A stretch of DNA of 37,798 bases from Spirochaetota bacterium. GTDB lineage: Bacteria > Spirochaetota > Spirochaetia > Treponematales > Rectinemataceae. How positions within the stretch are numbered: the stretch's first letter is position 1; each line of letters begins with the position of its first letter. The notes beneath the pieces are model-generated. The model was given only the letters and a program-made list of their open reading frames with translations, was not told where the DNA came from and ran no database searches. Location of the stretch: NCBI GenBank assembly GCA_022711355.1, contig JAKLFE010000042.1, positions 1 to 37,798 of the forward strand. The letters are read 5' to 3'. Both the position numbers and the translations under genes were made by a program. Below, piece by piece: positions 35,866 to 37,798 of this stretch.

Positions 35866-35895
35866 TTGACCAAGGGCCGCGCCTTCGCGTAGGCT
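35866..35895 (+). promoter_or_regulatory. Promoter of the PBP gene
   Basis: TTGACC (35866-35871) and TAGGCT (35890-35895) are 18 bases apart. The minus-10 ends only five bases before the ATG, so the transcript may be leaderless. Confidence 0.45.
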
Positions 35896-35900
35896 AGGCC

Positions 35901-37798
35901 ATGCCTTCTCCCTCCCCTTCCGCGAAGGCGGTGCGCATCCTCCTTATCGCCTCCGTGGTCGTGGCCCTCCTCTTCGGGGCGGTAGCGGGCATCGCCATCG
36001 CCGCGACGAGCAACATCCGGGACAGCGAGAATTTCCAGGACTTCAAGCTCGACCTGCCCACCAAGATCTACGACGTCAAGGGCCGCCTCGTGACCGAGTT
36101 CTTCTCGGAGGAGAAGCGCGAGATGGTCTCGGTCAAGGAGCTTCCCCGCCACCTCATCGACGCGATGATCACGCGCGAGGACCAGTCCTTCTTCAAGCAT
36201 CACGGCTTCACCTTCAAGGGCATCTTCCGCGCCGCCTGGGGTGTCCTGACCCATACCAGCCGCGGCGGCGGCTCCACCATCACCCAGCAGCTGGCGGGCA
36301 CCCTCTACGCCGACCGCCGGGACATCAGCTACAAGCGCAAGCTCGTGGAGCTCTGGTGGGCCCTCCAGCTCGAGCGGCGCTACACCAAGGAAGAGATCCT
36401 CGAGCAGTACCTCAACCGCATGATCATGGGCTCGGGAGGCTTGTACGGGGTCGAGGCCGCGAGCAAGTACTTCTTCGGCCACTCGGCCCGCGAGATCAGC
36501 CTGGCCGAGTCGGCCGTCCTCGTCATCCAGCTCTCGAGCCCGGGCAAGTACAATCCCTTCACGAATCCCAACAACGCCTACGCCCGCTCCAAGGAAGTCC
36601 TCTCCCAGATGGTCGAGCTCGGCTACGCCACCAAGGAGGAGGCCGAGGCCTCCTTCGAGGACTACTGGGCCAACTTCGACTACTCGCGGGCGGTGCAGGG
36701 GGCCTTCTTCACCCGGGAGGACGCGGCCCCCTGGTTCAGCGAGTACGTGCGCCGCCAGCTCGAGGATACGCTCTACGGCTCCCTCGACCTGTATACGGAC
36801 GGGCTGGCGGTCCATACCACCCTCGACCTCGACCAGCAGCGCCTCGCCGACCGCTACATGAAGGAAGGGATCGCGACGGCCAACGCCAACTTCCGCCGCT
36901 CGAGCGGGGAGCGGCTGGCCGACGCCGACCAGCTCTACGTCCCCATAGTCGAGATGCTCGGGCTGGCCTTCGACCTCGAGGCCCTCTTCGCCTCGGACGG
37001 GAAGGTCAAGTCGAGGACCTACGAGTACTACCAGAAGAGCATCAACCCGACGGTGGACGCCCTGTCGCTCCTCTTCGGGCTCCCACCGCTCAAGGCCATG
37101 GCCAACGCCGGCTCGGGCCGGGTCAAGAGCGAGCTCGAGAAGACGACGGTCGAGGGGGCCCTGGTCACGATCGAGAACGAGACGGGCCACATCACCGCCC
37201 TGGTGGGCGGCTCCAAGTACGACGCCTCGAACCAGCTCATCCGCGCGGTCCAGGGCGACCGCCTCATGCCCGGCTCCTGCTTCAAGCCCCTGTACTACTC
37301 GGCGGCCATCGACTCGCGCAAGTTCACCGAGGGCACGCTGATCTACGACAGCCCCGTGGTCTTCTACAACGAGGACGGCACGCCCTACACCCCCCTCAAC
37401 TTCAAGGGCGAGTGGAAGGGATCCGTCCTGACCTGGTACGCCCTCGCCCACTCGATGAACGTGCCCTCGCTCAAGATCCTCGACGGCATCGGCTTCGACG
37501 CGGCGATCGACCGGGCGGCCGCCCTCCTCGACATCAGCGATCCGGAGCAGGTCCGACGGACCTTCCCCCGGGTCTATCCCCTCGGCCTGGGCGTCATCGG
37601 CACGACGCCCCTGCGCATGGCGAGGGCCTTCGCGGTCTTCGCCAACCAGGGCAAGGAGGTGACGCCCATCTCCATCCGCTCGGTCGAGGACCGCAACGGC
37701 CGCGTCATCCTCGAGCCCGAGAAGGACCTGCGGACCCAGCAGAAGAAGAAGGGCGCCTCGCTCCAGGTCGTCAGCCCCCAGAACGCCGCCGTCATGGT
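35901..37798 (+). CDS. Class A penicillin-binding protein (PBP1a type), partial
   Basis: A bifunctional peptidoglycan synthase; about 632 residues are inside the window and the frame is open to the right edge. A cytoplasmic start and single membrane helix (about 11-35) are followed by a GT51 glycosyltransferase with the catalytic Glu93 in TREDQSFFKHHGF and RGGGSTITQQLAG (121-133). The transpeptidase domain has the active Ser459 in PGSCFKP (SxxK) and SMN (518-520, SxN). The KTG motif is expected to the right of the window. The nucleophile motif reads SCFK rather than the usual STFK. A stretch between the domains (about 310-410) is probably a linker or insertion. There is no Shine-Dalgarno before the ATG, consistent with a leaderless start. 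Confidence 0.93.
   Translation, partial: MPSPSPSAKAVRILLIASVVVALLFGAVAGIAIAATSNIRDSENFQDFKLDLPTKIYDVKGRLVTEFFSEEKREMVSVKELPRHLIDAMITREDQSFFKHHGFTFKGIFRAAWGVLTHTSRGGGSTITQQLAGTLYADRRDISYKRKLVELWWALQLERRYTKEEILEQYLNRMIMGSGGLYGVEAASKYFFGHSAREISLAESAVLVIQLSSPGKYNPFTNPNNAYARSKEVLSQMVELGYATKEEAEASFEDYWANFDYSRAVQGAFFTREDAAPWFSEYVRRQLEDTLYGSLDLYTDGLAVHTTLDLDQQRLADRYMKEGIATANANFRRSSGERLADADQLYVPIVEMLGLAFDLEALFASDGKVKSRTYEYYQKSINPTVDALSLLFGLPPLKAMANAGSGRVKSELEKTTVEGALVTIENETGHITALVGGSKYDASNQLIRAVQGDRLMPGSCFKPLYYSAAIDSRKFTEGTLIYDSPVVFYNEDGTPYTPLNFKGEWKGSVLTWYALAHSMNVPSLKILDGIGFDAAIDRAAALLDISDPEQVRRTFPRVYPLGLGVIGTTPLRMARAFAVFANQGKEVTPISIRSVEDRNGRVILEPEKDLRTQQKKKGASLQVVSPQNAAVM

Overview
The window is a high-GC bacterial chromosome segment, densely packed with genes on the minus strand. 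I infer Spirochaetota, of a Treponema/Spirochaeta-like GC-rich lineage. The evidence is a complete archaeal-type V/A-ATPase operon in place of an F-type one, a GAPDH with strong resemblance to the trypanosomatid/spirochaete type, CheX, relaxed lipoboxes and the general gene mix. No rRNA or other phylogenetic marker is present, so this placement is an inference.

Layout. 1-1510: the end of an unknown gene, a hairpin, then a promoter and glgC (plus strand). 1524-14289: a minus-strand block concerned with the envelope and protein quality control. In transcription order it holds a parvulin-type PPIase, nusB, a TPR lipoprotein, map, htrA, a phosphoribosyltransferase, a 1013-residue secreted beta-helix protein, an unknown 605-residue secreted protein and a PQQ-propeller lipoprotein. 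14409-25638: secG, a PTS IIA (PtsN-like) gene, nine V/A-ATPase genes in the order G/H-C-I-K-F-E-A-B-D, a universal stress protein translationally coupled to atpD, a flavodoxin-like protein and a J-domain protein. 25883-27337: tpiA and a TetR-family regulator. 27338-29241: a divergent regulatory region with an 18-bp perfect palindrome, then a secreted FMN/FAD reductase of the fumarate/urocanate reductase family (plus strand), ended by a strong terminator. 29387-32630: a three-gene signalling operon of a CheA-like membrane kinase, CheX phosphatase and CheY-like receiver. 32892-35497: pgk and gap, separated by a terminator and a CACAGAG repeat element. 35498-37798: the gap promoter, an orphan terminator (possible small RNA) and a class A penicillin-binding protein that runs off the right edge.

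How the parts fit. tpiA, gap and pgk are lower-glycolysis enzymes, and glgC makes ADP-glucose for glycogen. The V/A-ATPase couples ATP to ion transport. SecG exports the many secreted proteins, and HtrA, the PPIase and the PBP maintain the envelope. The most distinctive accessory pieces are the TetR/palindrome/flavin-reductase unit, the self-contained kinase-CheX-CheY unit, and the three-gene secreted-protein cluster after the phosphoribosyltransferase. I found no CRISPR array, IS element, prophage, tRNA or rRNA.
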